Assembly (NCBI RefSeq): GCF_000296215.2
Contig: NZ_CP013949.1
Coordinates: forward strand, 1,419,501 to 1,483,500
From: Bradyrhizobium sp. CCGE-LA001
GTDB lineage: Bacteria; Pseudomonadota; Alphaproteobacteria; Rhizobiales; Xanthobacteraceae
DNA: 64,000 bases
Direction: 5' to 3'
Positions 33,862-45,610 of this stretch are shown one piece after another. Made by a program: the position numbers and the translations under genes. The notes below the pieces were generated by a model. The model was not told the DNA's origin, did no database searches, and saw nothing but the letters and a program-made list of their open reading frames with translations. Position 1 is the first letter of the stretch. Each line of letters starts with the position of its first letter.

Positions 33862-34785
33862 TCAGGACGGCCAGCGCTGTGCTTTGCTCACCACGAAGTC
33901 GCGGAACACTTGCACGCGCGCGACCGTCTTCAGCTCCTCGGGATAGACGAAGTAGGTGTCGAGCTGGATCGAATCGGACTCGCCGAACAGCTGCACCAGC
34001 TTGCTCTGTTCCTCGACGAGATAGTCGGGCAGCGCTGCGATGCCGAGCCCCTGCTGGCAGGCGCGCACGAGGCCGAGGATGTTGTTGACCTTGAAGTAAG
34101 CCTCGCGCGGACCCGAGCCGTTGCGCGCGGCTTCGACCAGCCAGTTGCGGTTCTGCAGATGCGGCGCGAAGTTGCCGTCAGAGAGCGTGATGATGCGGTG
34201 GGAGTCGAGCTCCTCCAGCGTGCGCGGCGTGCCGAAGCGCTTGATGTATTCCGGCGAGCAATAGGCATGGAATCCCATCGCGAACAATTTACGCTGGATC
34301 AGATCCGGCTGCGTCGGCTTGCGGGTGCGGATCGCCACATCCGCCTCGCGCATCGACAGATCCAGCTCCTCGTCGGTGACGATCAGCGAGATCCGGATCT
34401 CGGGATAGAGCGCCGTGAACTCGCCGAGCCGCGGGATCAGCCAATTGATGCCGACGCCGGGCGTCGTGGTGATCTTGAGGTCGCCGCTCGGCCGCTCGCG
34501 GCTGTCGGTGAGCTTGGCGCGCGCCGCCTGCAGCTGCATGAACACGTCATGCGCGGTGCGGAAGAGCAGGTCGCCCTGCTCGGTCAGGATCAGGCCGCGG
34601 GCGTGGCGATGGAACAGCGAGACCGAGAGCTCCTGCTCCAGCGCCGAGACCTGGCGCGACACCGCCGATTGCGACAGGCCGAGCTGCTCGCCGGCATGCG
34701 TGAAGCTGCCCGCTTCCGCCGCTGCGTGAAACACCTTCAGCTTGTCCCAGTCCATATCCGTAAATCCGTCGCGTGTTCGGGGCAT
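33862..34785 (-). CDS. lsrB: LysR-family regulator, LsrB/VtlR type
   Basis: LysR-type transcription factor. The N-terminal winged helix covers about residues 12-70 (KLKVFHAAAEAGSFTHAGEQ and then LGLSQSAVSRQVSALE), followed by an effector-binding domain. The gene begins 4 bases after the trxB stop on the same strand, the order found for lsrB in Sinorhizobium and its Brucella counterpart vtlR. Those regulators control oxidative-stress genes, LPS and small RNAs of the AbcR type. Counted from the inner ATG at 34755, Cys are at 166 and 233, possible redox residues. That inner ATG (MDWDKLK) may be the true start. Confidence 0.85.
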   Translation of the reverse strand: MPRTRDGFTDMDWDKLKVFHAAAEAGSFTHAGEQLGLSQSAVSRQVSALEQELSVSLFHRHARGLILTEQGDLLFRTAHDVFMQLQAARAKLTDSRERPSGDLKITTTPGVGINWLIPRLGEFTALYPEIRISLIVTDEELDLSMREADVAIRTRKPTQPDLIQRKLFAMGFHAYCSPEYIKRFGTPRTLEELDSHRIITLSDGNFAPHLQNRNWLVEAARNGSGPREAYFKVNNILGLVRACQQGLGIAALPDYLVEEQSKLVQLFGESDSIQLDTYFVYPEELKTVARVQVFRDFVVSKAQRWPS

Positions 34786-34789
34786 GATT

Positions 34790-35755
34790 CTATTCCGCTG
34801 CCGCGCGCTCGCTGGCGCGAAGGGCCAAGAAACGTTCGGCTTCGAGTGCGGCCATGCAGCCGAGGCCGGCGGCCGTCACGGCCTGGCGATAGGTCTCGTC
34901 GGCGACGTCGCCGGCGGCGAACAGGCCGGGCACCGAGGTGGCGGTCGAGTTCGGTGCGACCTCGACATAGCCCGACCGTTTGAGCTTGACCGTGTCCTTG
35001 ACGAGCTCGGTTGCCGGGGCGTGGCCAATGGCGATGAAAACGCCGTCGGTCTTCACGTCCGTCAGCGCGCCGGTCTTGACGTTCTTGAGGCGCACATGAG
35101 TGACCTTGTTCGGGTTTTCGGTGCCGCAGATCTCGTCGACGGCGGAGTCCCAGATCACCTTGATCTTTGGATGCTTGAACAGACGCTCCTGCAGGATGCG
35201 CTCGGCGCGGAAGTGATCGCGGCGATGCACGATGGTGACCTGCGAGGCATGGTTGGTGAGGTACAGCGCTTCCTCGACCGCGGTATTGCCGCCGCCGACC
35301 ACCACGACTTCCTTGTTGCGGTAGAAGAAGCCATCGCAGGTGGCGCAGGCCGAGACGCCGCCGCCCTGGAATTTCGCCTCGGACGGCAGCCCGAGCCAGC
35401 GCGCCTGCGCGCCGGTGGCGAGGATGACGACGTCGGCGAGGTAGACGTCACCGGAGTCGCAGGTGAGGCGGAACGGCCGCTGCGACGTGTCCAGCCTGGT
35501 GACCAGGTCGGTGACGATCCTGGTGCCGACATGGACCGCCTGCTTCTCCATCTGCTCCATCAGCCAGGGGCCCTGGATCACGTCGGCGAAGCCCGGATAG
35601 TTCTCGACGTCGGTGGTAATGGTGAGCTGGCCGCCCGGCTGGATGCCCTGGATCAGGATTGGCTCGAGCATCGCGCGCGCGGCGTAGATCGCCGCCGTGT
35701 AGCCGGCGGGGCCGGAGCCAATGACAACGACCTTTGCATGAACAGGAGCGGACAT
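34790..35755 (-). CDS. trxB: Thioredoxin reductase
   Basis: FAD/NADPH flavoenzyme that reduces thioredoxin. 321 residues. The FAD-binding loop is IGSGPAGYTAAIYAARA, the redox pair is CATC in SACATCDGFFYR, the NADPH loop is VGGGNTAVEEALYL, and the second FAD motif is PGLFAAGDVAD. It is transcribed divergently from lrp and leads into lsrB. A redox link between trxB and LsrB fits known LsrB biology. Confidence 0.97.
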   Translation of the reverse strand: MSAPVHAKVVVIGSGPAGYTAAIYAARAMLEPILIQGIQPGGQLTITTDVENYPGFADVIQGPWLMEQMEKQAVHVGTRIVTDLVTRLDTSQRPFRLTCDSGDVYLADVVILATGAQARWLGLPSEAKFQGGGVSACATCDGFFYRNKEVVVVGGGNTAVEEALYLTNHASQVTIVHRRDHFRAERILQERLFKHPKIKVIWDSAVDEICGTENPNKVTHVRLKNVKTGALTDVKTDGVFIAIGHAPATELVKDTVKLKRSGYVEVAPNSTATSVPGLFAAGDVADETYRQAVTAAGLGCMAALEAERFLALRASERAAAE

Positions 35756-35918
35756 TTCGATGGACGCCTTTCACGGGGGATTTTGCAGCGCGGACGCGGA
35801 ACGTGCCGGGAGGCCTCGCGGAGGCGCTGAAATATCAGAGCTAATCTAAGCCTTCTCGTGAGCTATGCAAGAATTGCATTCCCTATCGGCGGATTTTTCC
35901 AACAAGGAACAAAAGTCG

Positions 35919-35947
35919 ATTGCGCTGCACGCGCAATAAAATTGCGC
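35919..35947. promoter_or_regulatory. Repeated TTGCGC motif, possible Lrp site
   Basis: ATTGCGC (35919) and GCGCAAT (35931) form an inverted repeat with a five-base gap, and ATTGCGC recurs at 35941, 22 bases from the first. The two-turn spacing lies between divergent trxB and lrp. Confidence 0.5.
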
Positions 35948-36021
35948 TGGGCGTGCGGAGTCGGTATGAGGATTGCGACAAGCCACGCAATACCGCCGCA
36001 AAGGCCAGGAGTTCCAATCAC

Positions 36022-36501
36022 GTGTCGCGGAACCTAGACGAGATCGACCTGAAGATTCTCACCGAGATTCAGGCCGACGGTCGAATCACGAATGTCGAAC
36101 TGGCCAAGCGCGTCGGCATCTCGCCGCCCCCCTGCCTGCGCCGCGTCCGGGCGCTGGAGGAGGAGGGCTACATCCACGGCTATCGGGGTCTCCTCGACGC
36201 CCGCAAGCTCGGCTTCGACGTCACCGTGTTCGCCGCCGTTCACCTGTCCAGCCAGGCCGAAGCGGATTTGCGCGCCTTCGAGGCCTTCGTCCGCGCCGAG
36301 CCCCTGGTGCGGGAATGCTGGATGCTGTCGGGCGAGGTCGATTTCATCCTGAAATGCGTCGCCCCCGACATGGCGACGTTCCAGGATTTCGTCACCCACC
36401 TCACCGCCGCGCCCCACGTCCGCAACGTGCGCACCTCGCTGGTGCTGCACAATTCCAAATACGAGGCGGCCGTGCCGCTCGAGGTGAAGGGACGGAGGTA
36501 A
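36022..36501 (+). CDS. lrp: Lrp/AsnC family regulator
   Basis: 159-residue leucine-responsive-type regulator. The N-terminal HTH is at residues about 4-60 (NLDEIDLKILTEIQADGRIT, then LAKRVGISPPPCLRRV). It is followed by the RAM ligand-binding domain (about 68-150) with GEVDFILKCV. A GTG at 36022 is taken as start because Lrp proteins begin with a residue or two before LDEIDLKIL. Divergent from trxB. Confidence 0.9.
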   Translation: MSRNLDEIDLKILTEIQADGRITNVELAKRVGISPPPCLRRVRALEEEGYIHGYRGLLDARKLGFDVTVFAAVHLSSQAEADLRAFEAFVRAEPLVRECWMLSGEVDFILKCVAPDMATFQDFVTHLTAAPHVRNVRTSLVLHNSKYEAAVPLEVKGRR

Positions 36502-36513
36502 ATCTTCGCTCTC

Positions 36514-36646
36514 GTGCCCCGGACGCGGCGCAGCGCCTTTTGGCGGTGCGCTGCAGAGCCGGGGCCCATGCAGCAGCGATGTGCGCCGCAACGCTGGGTT
36601 CCGGCTCAGAGCCGCAACGCGAAGCGTTGCAGCTTGTCCGGGACAC
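36514..36646. repeat. Palindromic repeat, GTGCCCCGGAC family
   Basis: Outer arms GTGCCCCGGAC and GTCCGGGACAC, inner arms GGCGCAGCGCC and similar GC-rich inverted segments. Confidence 0.7.
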
Positions 36647-36676
36647 AAGAGTGAAGGGCGCTGCTGCTCCTGCCCC

Positions 36677-36763
36677 CGTCATTGCGAAGAGCTCTTGCGA
36701 CGAAGCAATCCAGGCTGCCTCCGCGGACAGATTCTGGATTGCTTCGCTACGCTCGCAATGACG
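36677..36763. repeat. Palindromic repeat, CGTCATTGCGA family
   Basis: CGTCATTGCGA at one end, TCGCAATGACG at the other, with GCGACGAAGCAATCCAG and CTGGATTGCTTCGC as inner arms. Same family at 59696. Confidence 0.88.
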
Positions 36764-36811
36764 CGTGGTGAGAGCATGGGTTCACCACACCCTTGGCGCG
36801 CACGCCAAAAT

Positions 36812-36838
36812 AAAAGGCCGCGCAGCGCGCGGCCTTTT
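36812..36838 (-). terminator. Rho-independent terminator of greA
   Basis: Stem AAAAGGCCGCG / CGCGGCCTTTT with loop of five; usable on both strands between convergent lrp and greA. Confidence 0.85.
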
Positions 36839-36863
36839 GCGTCTCAACGTAAGCGGCAAACTC

Positions 36864-37337
36864 TTACCGCCACTCCACCTTGGTGATCTCATAAGCCTTG
36901 GCGCCGCCCGGCGTGTTGACCTCGACCGTGGCGCCTTTCTTCTTGCCGATCAGCGCGCGGGCGAGCGGCGAAGTGATGGAGATGCGGCCCTTCTTGGCGT
37001 CGGCCTCGACCTCGCCGACGATCTGCCACACCGTCTTCTTCTCGGTGTCTTCGTCGACCAGCGTCACGGTGGCGCCGAATTTGATGGTGTCGCCAGAGAG
37101 CTTCGAGATGTCGATGATGTCGGCGCGCGCGAGCTTGTCCTCGAGCTCGGCGATGCGGCCTTCATTGTGGGACTGCTCTTCCTTCGCGGCATGATATTCC
37201 GCGTTCTCCGACAGGTCTCCGTGCGAGCGCGCCTCCGCGATATGCTCGATGATGCGCGGACGATCCTCCGACTGGCGCTTCTTCAATTCTTCCCCGAGCG
37301 CGACAAAGCCGGCCTGGGTCATCGGAACCTTTTCCAT
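36864..37337 (-). CDS. greA: Transcription elongation factor GreA
   Basis: 157-residue factor that lets RNA polymerase cleave backtracked RNA. An N-terminal coiled coil spans residues about 10-75 (FVALGEELKKRQSEDRPRII, then ARSHGDLSENAEYHAAKEEQ). The acidic tip residues D and E are in the LSENAEYHAAKE turn, and the C-terminal globular domain ends GGAKAYEITKVEWR. ATG at 37337 matches family N-termini (MEKVPMT). Upstream of carB on the opposite end of the same strand, as in other rhizobia. Confidence 0.96.
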   Translation of the reverse strand: MEKVPMTQAGFVALGEELKKRQSEDRPRIIEHIAEARSHGDLSENAEYHAAKEEQSHNEGRIAELEDKLARADIIDISKLSGDTIKFGATVTLVDEDTEKKTVWQIVGEVEADAKKGRISITSPLARALIGKKKGATVEVNTPGGAKAYEITKVEWR

Positions 37338-37549
37338 CTTCTCTCTCGTCCTTCGGTCGCGCGCTCCAGAACACGAAGGAGCGCCCAACCTTGATTCGTC
37401 GGTCTTTCCGGGGCTCGACACATGGGCCGCCGGACGTTGACAGATATGGGCTTAGCGCCGGAACAGAACACCCACATGGCCGGACAGTTCCTTTGGCCAT
37501 TGTGGCTTCATCGCCAATCACTTAGCGGAGGCTTCGCCGCCGCTTGCGA

Positions 37550-41014
<3,465 letters not shown>

Positions 41015-41043
41015 CAACTCTCGCCGAAGTGGAATTTTGGCAC

Positions 41044-41071
41044 AAAAAAAGGGCGCGCTTGCCGCGCGTCC
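41044..41071 (-). terminator. Terminator-like hairpin in the carB leader
   Basis: Minus strand GGGACGCGC, loop GGCAA, GCGCGCCC and then TTTTTTT; one bulged A. It may end the tRNA transcript upstream or act as a carB attenuator. Confidence 0.7.
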
Positions 41072-41309
41072 CCTTGTGCGAGAGCGCGGGGTTTTCCCTC
41101 GCGCGCGGGTGGGTCTTAGACCAGTTTTTGGGGCGGCGAAACCCCGAAAAACGCCCATCAACCGGCAATTTTGGCGGGTTGGGGAGGGTGGGCTGCTTGG
41201 GGGCGGTCCGCCCGTCTTCGCTTCCGCTTCGCTCCAGCTACGCCGGACACGCTTCGCCCCTGCGGGCCTCGCGCGGCTGCGCCACGCATAGCCGAGAAGG
41301 GGCGAAGCG

Positions 41310-41385
41310 TGGAGACCCGGCCTGGATTTGAACCAGGATGTAGAGCGTTGCACCGCCCTCGCGTAGACGCTTCCGCCACCGGGCC
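41310..41385 (-). tRNA. tRNA-Cys-like gene with abnormal anticodon and D loops
   Basis: Cloverleaf of 76 bases with encoded CCA and discriminator T, as in tRNA-Cys. Acceptor GGCCCGG pairs with CCGGGTC (one G-T). D-stem is GCG/CGC with a ten-base loop lacking GG. T-arm is CCTGG TTCAAAT CCAGG. The anticodon arm can form 5 pairs with the 8-base loop GGTGCAAC or 5-6 pairs with the 6-base loop GTGCAA, never 7. If T is position 33 the anticodon is GCA (Cys). It may be a divergent functional tRNA or a decaying one. Confidence 0.65.
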
Positions 41386-41440
41386 GGGACGATCATTACC
41401 GATCGGAGGCGGGCGAGGCCACCTCCGCTAGCACTTATGC

Positions 41441-42142
41441 TTAATAAACCAGAGGTGGTCGTGCGATGAAGGTCATACGCCAGCGATTGTGGCCGATATT
41501 GGTGTGGGCGCGCTGGACCGCGAACGCGGCCGCTGTCAGCTTCGCCGTGATCTCGTCCTCGCTGTAGCGCTGGAGCCCGATCCGCGTGCGCAGCTGGCGA
41601 TAATCCGACAGCGCGGTGCTGATCAGCCCGACCAGCGCGTCTTTCAGGAAGCCGTGCCGCAGGCCGAAGCTGAGCAGCGCCATCACGTCCCTGACCATGC
41701 CGACATTGGGCTGCAGGATATCGCCGAGCACCAATTTGCCGGAGGGCTTCAGGATCCGGCGGATGTTGAGGAGGGCGCCGTCTAGCTCCTCCGGCGTCAT
41801 GTATTGCGCGACCGAGTTCATCACGACGAGATCGATCGACTGGTCCTGCATCTTGCGGACGTCGTCGAGCGAGCGGACGCGGATCTTGGTGTTCGGAGCG
41901 AAACGCGCGATCAGGCGACCGCGCACCCCGGGGGCGGGCTCGGCCAGGATCAGCTTGCCGCAGGCGGCTGCCACCTGGCTCGCCGACAGCGCCTCGCCGC
42001 AGGCATAGTCCAGCACCACCGCCTCGGGGGAGGGGATATAGCCGATGATGTCCCGCGCGATGATCTGGAAGTGCAAGTCGCGATGCAGCTTGCTGACATA
42101 GATCGTATGCGTGGAGTCGTAATAATCGATCCAATCGTCCAT
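41441..42142 (-). CDS. Class I SAM-dependent methyltransferase
   Basis: 233-residue methyltransferase of the Rossmann type. Motif I is VVLDYACGEALSASQVA, the acidic residue after strand 2 is in LILAEPAPGVRGRLI, motif post-II is IDLVVMNSVAQYM, and GKLVLGDIL is a later strand. The substrate is unknown. ATG at 42142 is preferred over a TTG 15 bases upstream. It lies between the tRNA and dps in the segment that separates carA from carB. Confidence 0.85.
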   Translation of the reverse strand: MDDWIDYYDSTHTIYVSKLHRDLHFQIIARDIIGYIPSPEAVVLDYACGEALSASQVAAACGKLILAEPAPGVRGRLIARFAPNTKIRVRSLDDVRKMQDQSIDLVVMNSVAQYMTPEELDGALLNIRRILKPSGKLVLGDILQPNVGMVRDVMALLSFGLRHGFLKDALVGLISTALSDYRQLRTRIGLQRYSEDEITAKLTAAAFAVQRAHTNIGHNRWRMTFIARPPLVY

Positions 42143-42247
42143 GGTATCCCGACCCAACGGTTCCTATCTAGGAACCGGCGCTGCCCGCCTTGCGTTAGGG
42201 GTGCGGCGGCCCGCCGTCAATGTCCGCGTCTAACAGGAAGGTCTCCC

Positions 42248-42772
42248 GTGAGCAAAACCAACAACAAGGTCTCGCCCGATCTCGACACCCCCACCGATCT
42301 GTCGCCCGATGGGGTCAAGAAGGTCTCGGAGGCGCTCAACGTGCTTCTGGCCGACGCGTTCGCGCTGTATCTGAAGACCAAGAATTTCCACTGGCACATC
42401 AGCGGCCGTCACTTCCGCGATTACCATCTGCTGCTCGACGAGCAGTCCGACCAGATCTTCGCCACCACGGACCAACTCGCCGAGCGCGTCCGCAAGATCG
42501 GCGGCACCACGCTGAAATCGATCGGCCAGGTCGCCAAGCTCCAGACCATCAAGGACAACAACGAGGACTACGTCCCGCCGCGCGAGATGCTGCGCGAGCT
42601 GATGCAGGACAACAAGCATGTCGCCGCGGCGATGCGCAAAGCGCACGACGTGTGCGACGAGGCCGGCGACGTCGCCAGCGCCAGCATTCTCGAGAACTTC
42701 ATCGACGAGACCGAGCGCCGCACCTGGTTCCTGTTCGAAGCAACGCGGCAGGAAGGCAGCAACGCGGCGTAA
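42248..42772 (+). CDS. dps: Dps family DNA starvation/ferritin-like protein
   Basis: 174-residue ferritin-like protein that stores iron and protects DNA from oxidants. The dinuclear site residues are in NFHWHISGRHFRDYHLLLDEQ (two His, Asp, Glu of the inter-subunit ferroxidase). The N-terminal extension of about 20 residues has SKTNNK. GTG start preceded by AGGAAGG. Alone between a methyltransferase (divergent) and a repeat. Confidence 0.93.
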   Translation: MSKTNNKVSPDLDTPTDLSPDGVKKVSEALNVLLADAFALYLKTKNFHWHISGRHFRDYHLLLDEQSDQIFATTDQLAERVRKIGGTTLKSIGQVAKLQTIKDNNEDYVPPREMLRELMQDNKHVAAAMRKAHDVCDEAGDVASASILENFIDETERRTWFLFEATRQEGSNAA

Positions 42773-42784
42773 AGCCGAGCTGCC

Positions 42785-42867
42785 GTAGGGTGGGCAAAGG
42801 CGCGCTTCTTGCGCGCCGTGCCCACCATCTATCCCTACATTCATCGCGATTGGTGTGCCCACCCTAC
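42785..42867. repeat. Palindromic intergenic repeat, GTAGGGTGGGC family
   Basis: GTAGGGTGGGC at one end and GCCCACCCTAC at the other. Third copy of the family. Lies between convergent dps and cupin genes. Confidence 0.88.
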
Positions 42868-42883
42868 GGCACCGCGCTTGTAG

Positions 42884-43405
42884 CTACCGCCACAACCGCA
42901 TCAATGCCCCATCCTCTCCCGTCACGGGATCGGCTGGCGGCAGCGCGACTTGCGGAATCGTCTTCAGCGCCTTGGCGTGGTTCTCGGCCGTCGCCCGCGT
43001 GATCTCCATCTTCGCGCCCGGCGGGTAGGCACCGACCACGCAGAAATCCTCACTAGCCTTGATGCATTGATGGCCGGTGCCGGCGGGCAGGATCGCGACG
43101 TCGCCGGCCTTGACCTGAAGCTCCTGGCCCTGATCGCCGCCGAAGCGGACCCGCGCACTTCCGCGCGCGACGCCGAGCACTTCGTGCACGGTCGCATGAT
43201 AGTGCAGATAGTCGTAGACGCCGTTGCGCCACGTGCCGCCCCAGCCGTTGGCTTCGAACAGGTTTTCGATCGTCTCTTCGGGACGCTTGGGATCGAGCAT
43301 CACCGCGGCCTGGTAGACCAGGAACGGAAGGATGTTGTTCGGCACGAGCCCGTCATCCTCGAACACGATGGCAAGCGGCTCGGCCTTGTCGCGGACGACG
43401 GACAT
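42884..43405 (-). CDS. Cupin domain protein
   Basis: 173-residue single-domain cupin (YjlB-like). First cupin motif HYHATVHEVLGVARGSARVRF, metal ligands His-x-His and Glu. Second motif AILPAGTGHQCI, His ligand. Catalytic role unknown; related proteins are dioxygenases, isomerases or binders. Separated from carA by a palindromic repeat. Confidence 0.85.
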   Translation of the reverse strand: MSVVRDKAEPLAIVFEDDGLVPNNILPFLVYQAAVMLDPKRPEETIENLFEANGWGGTWRNGVYDYLHYHATVHEVLGVARGSARVRFGGDQGQELQVKAGDVAILPAGTGHQCIKASEDFCVVGAYPPGAKMEITRATAENHAKALKTIPQVALPPADPVTGEDGALMRLWR

Positions 43406-43473
43406 GGGTGGGCTCCTGCTACACGAAGGTGCGGAGACAATATTGAAGCGGGAGCAGACGTTCCTGAACCGGT

Positions 43474-43593
43474 CTCGTGCAGCGCGAAGCGGTGCGTCGC
43501 TGAGCCGGGACCCAGAAACCTCAGCATGGGCCCCGGTTCAGCAGCGCATCACGCCGCAAAGAGCGGCGCGCTGCACTGCGCCGGGGGCACGAG
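43474..43593. repeat. Palindromic repeat, CTCGTGC family
   Basis: Outer CTCGTGC / GCACGAG, inner AGCGCGAAGC and GGGCCCC-type arms. Between cupin and carA. Confidence 0.6.
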
Positions 43594-43607
43594 AGCTGTA
43601 GTGCGCC

Positions 43608-44798
43608 TTACGCGCTCTTCTTCTGCCGCATCAGATCGGCAAAGCGCTGGAACAGATAGTGCGAGTCGCGCGGACCCGGCGAGGCCTCGGGGTGGTACTG
43701 CACCGAGAACACCGGCTTGCCGTCGAGCTGAATGCCGCAATTGGAGCCGTCGAACAGCGAGATGTGGGTTTGCGTCGCGCCCTTCGGCAGCGTCGTCTCG
43801 TCCACGGCAAAGCCGTGGTTCATCGAGGTGATCTCGACCTTGCCGGTGGTCTCGTCCTTCACCGGATGGTTGGCGCCGTGATGGCCCTGATGCATCTTCT
43901 TGGTCTTGGCGCCGACGGCGAGGCCGAGCATCTGGTGACCGAGGCAAATGCCGAAGGTCGGCGTGCCCGACTTGATGACGTCCCGGATGACGGGCACGGC
44001 ATATTTGCCGGTCGCGGCCGGATCGCCCGGACCGTTCGACAGGAACACGCCGTCCGGCTTCATCGCCAGGATGTCCTCGGACGACGTCGTTGCCGGCACC
44101 ACCGTCACCTTGCAGCCGACGCCGGCGAGCAGGCGCAGGATGTTGCGCTTGATGCCGTAGTCGATGGCGACGACGTTGAACTCCGGCTTCTCCTGGCGGC
44201 CAAAGCCGTTGTCCCACAGCCAGGGCGTCTCGTCCCAGGTGAAGCGCTGCCCGGAGGTGACCATTGGCACGAGGTCCATGCCTTCGAGGCCCGGCCATTC
44301 CCGCGCCTCTTCCTTGAGGCCATGCAGGTCGAACTCGCCGGTCCTGGAATGCGCGATCACGGCGTTGGGCATGCCCTTGGAGCGGATCAGCGCGGTCAGC
44401 GCGCGGGTGTCGATGCCGGAGAGGCCGATGATGCCGCGCGCCCGCAGCCACTGGTCTAGATGCTTGGTGGCGCGGTAGTTCGAGGGATCCGTGATCGCGG
44501 TGCGCAGGATCACGCCACGCGCGCCGGGCGTCGCCGCCATGTTCACCGTCTCGATGTCTTCATCGTTGGTGCCGACATTGCCGATATGCGGGAAAGTGAA
44601 GGTGATGAGCTGCCCGGCATAGGACGGATCGGTGAGGATTTCCTCATAGCCGGTCATCGCAGTGTTGAAGCAGACCTCGCCGACGGCGTGGCCTTCGGCG
44701 CCGAGACCGAAACCTTCGAGCACTGTGCCATCGGCAAGCACGAGGAGCGCGGTCGGTTTGTGGTCCGGCCAAGCGATATCGTTGTCATGTTGTGTCAT
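43608..44798 (-). CDS. carA: Carbamoyl-phosphate synthase small subunit
   Basis: 396-residue glutaminase subunit that supplies ammonia to CarB. The N-terminal CarA domain has FNTAMTGYEEILTDPSYAGQ. The class-I amidotransferase has the nucleophile Cys285 in GICLGHQ and His/Glu in YHPEASPGP. The gene is separated from carB by cupin, dps, a methyltransferase and a tRNA, so no tight operon. Divergent from the YqeY gene. Confidence 0.97.
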   Translation of the reverse strand: MTQHDNDIAWPDHKPTALLVLADGTVLEGFGLGAEGHAVGEVCFNTAMTGYEEILTDPSYAGQLITFTFPHIGNVGTNDEDIETVNMAATPGARGVILRTAITDPSNYRATKHLDQWLRARGIIGLSGIDTRALTALIRSKGMPNAVIAHSRTGEFDLHGLKEEAREWPGLEGMDLVPMVTSGQRFTWDETPWLWDNGFGRQEKPEFNVVAIDYGIKRNILRLLAGVGCKVTVVPATTSSEDILAMKPDGVFLSNGPGDPAATGKYAVPVIRDVIKSGTPTFGICLGHQMLGLAVGAKTKKMHQGHHGANHPVKDETTGKVEITSMNHGFAVDETTLPKGATQTHISLFDGSNCGIQLDGKPVFSVQYHPEASPGPRDSHYLFQRFADLMRQKKSA

Positions 44799-45024
44799 GA
44801 GCGCGTTTCATAGTCCCAGCAAACGCTGCCGTCAAAGCGGGAAAGGCCCGATTCACATGCGTTTTTGCATATTTGACGGGCGGCTCCAGCCACTTAGGCC
44901 GGAACCGGCAATTTTGAGCCATTTCGACCTCCGGCAGGGAAACAATGAACCGGCGGCCGCTCCGGTATGGCCTCTGGCCCGCGAACGGCTTAGATCAGGC
45001 CTGATATCTCGAGAGGATCCCGAC

Positions 45025-45480
45025 ATGCTGCGTGACGACATCAACAATGCGGTCAAGGAGGCCATGAAGGCCAAGGACGAGCGCAAGCTGTCCACGCTGC
45101 GCATGGTCAACTCGACCATCAAGAATGCCGACATCGACGCCCGCGGCAGCGGCAAGCCGCCGTTGTCGGACGCCGACCTGCTGGCGGTGCTGCAGAAGAT
45201 GATCAAGCAGCGCCAGGAGGCGGTCGAGCTCTACGACAAGGGCGGACGTGCCGAGCTCGCCGCCCAGGAGCGCGAGGAGATCGCGGTGATCTCGGCGTAC
45301 CTGCCGAAGCAGATGGCGGACGATGAGGTGAAGAAGGCGATCTCTGAGGCCATCGCCGAAACCGGCGCAGCCGGCATCAAGGACATGGGCAAGGTGATTG
45401 GCGTGCTGCGGGCGAAGTACGCGGGGCAGATGGATTTCGGCAAGGCGTCAGGTCTCGTGAAGGCGGCGCTGTCAGGCTAG
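45025..45480 (+). CDS. GatB/YqeY domain protein
   Basis: 151-residue all-helical protein of the YqeY family, homologous to the tail domain of the GatB amidotransferase that contacts tRNA. N-terminus LRDDINNAVKEAMKAKDERK and then STLRMVNSTIKNADID; C-terminus has MGKVIGVLRAKYAGQMDF. Function unresolved; often next to dnaG and rpoD, which here lie 9.6 kb further on. ATG with GAGAGGATCC ribosome site. Confidence 0.88.
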   Translation: MLRDDINNAVKEAMKAKDERKLSTLRMVNSTIKNADIDARGSGKPPLSDADLLAVLQKMIKQRQEAVELYDKGGRAELAAQEREEIAVISAYLPKQMADDEVKKAISEAIAETGAAGIKDMGKVIGVLRAKYAGQMDFGKASGLVKAALSG

Positions 45481-45482
45481 GT

Positions 45483-45586
45483 CGTCATTCCGGGGCGACG
45501 CGAAGCGTCGAGTCCGGAATCTATTGGGCCGCCGATCCCATAGCGAAATGGATTCCGGGTTCGCACTACGCGCGCCCCGGAATGAC
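45483..45586. repeat. Palindromic repeat, GTCATTCCGGGGCG family
   Basis: Begins CGTCATTCCGGGGCG and ends CGCGCCCCGGAATGAC. Between the YqeY gene and the epoxide hydrolase gene. Confidence 0.85.
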
Positions 45587-45610
45587 AACAAGAACAAGGG
45601 GAGGCCGCCG

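Larger units (their letters stand above)
36502..36863. other. Gene-free region filled by repeats
   Basis: 362 bases between convergent lrp and greA, taken up by two unrelated palindromic repeats (36514-36646 and 36677-36763) and the greA terminator. Confidence 0.7.

Noticed and set aside
41158..41431. Frames across the region beside the tRNA-Cys-like gene
   Set aside because: They contain the typical false tRNA translation (GSNPGRVS / GFEPGCRALHR) and have no other support.
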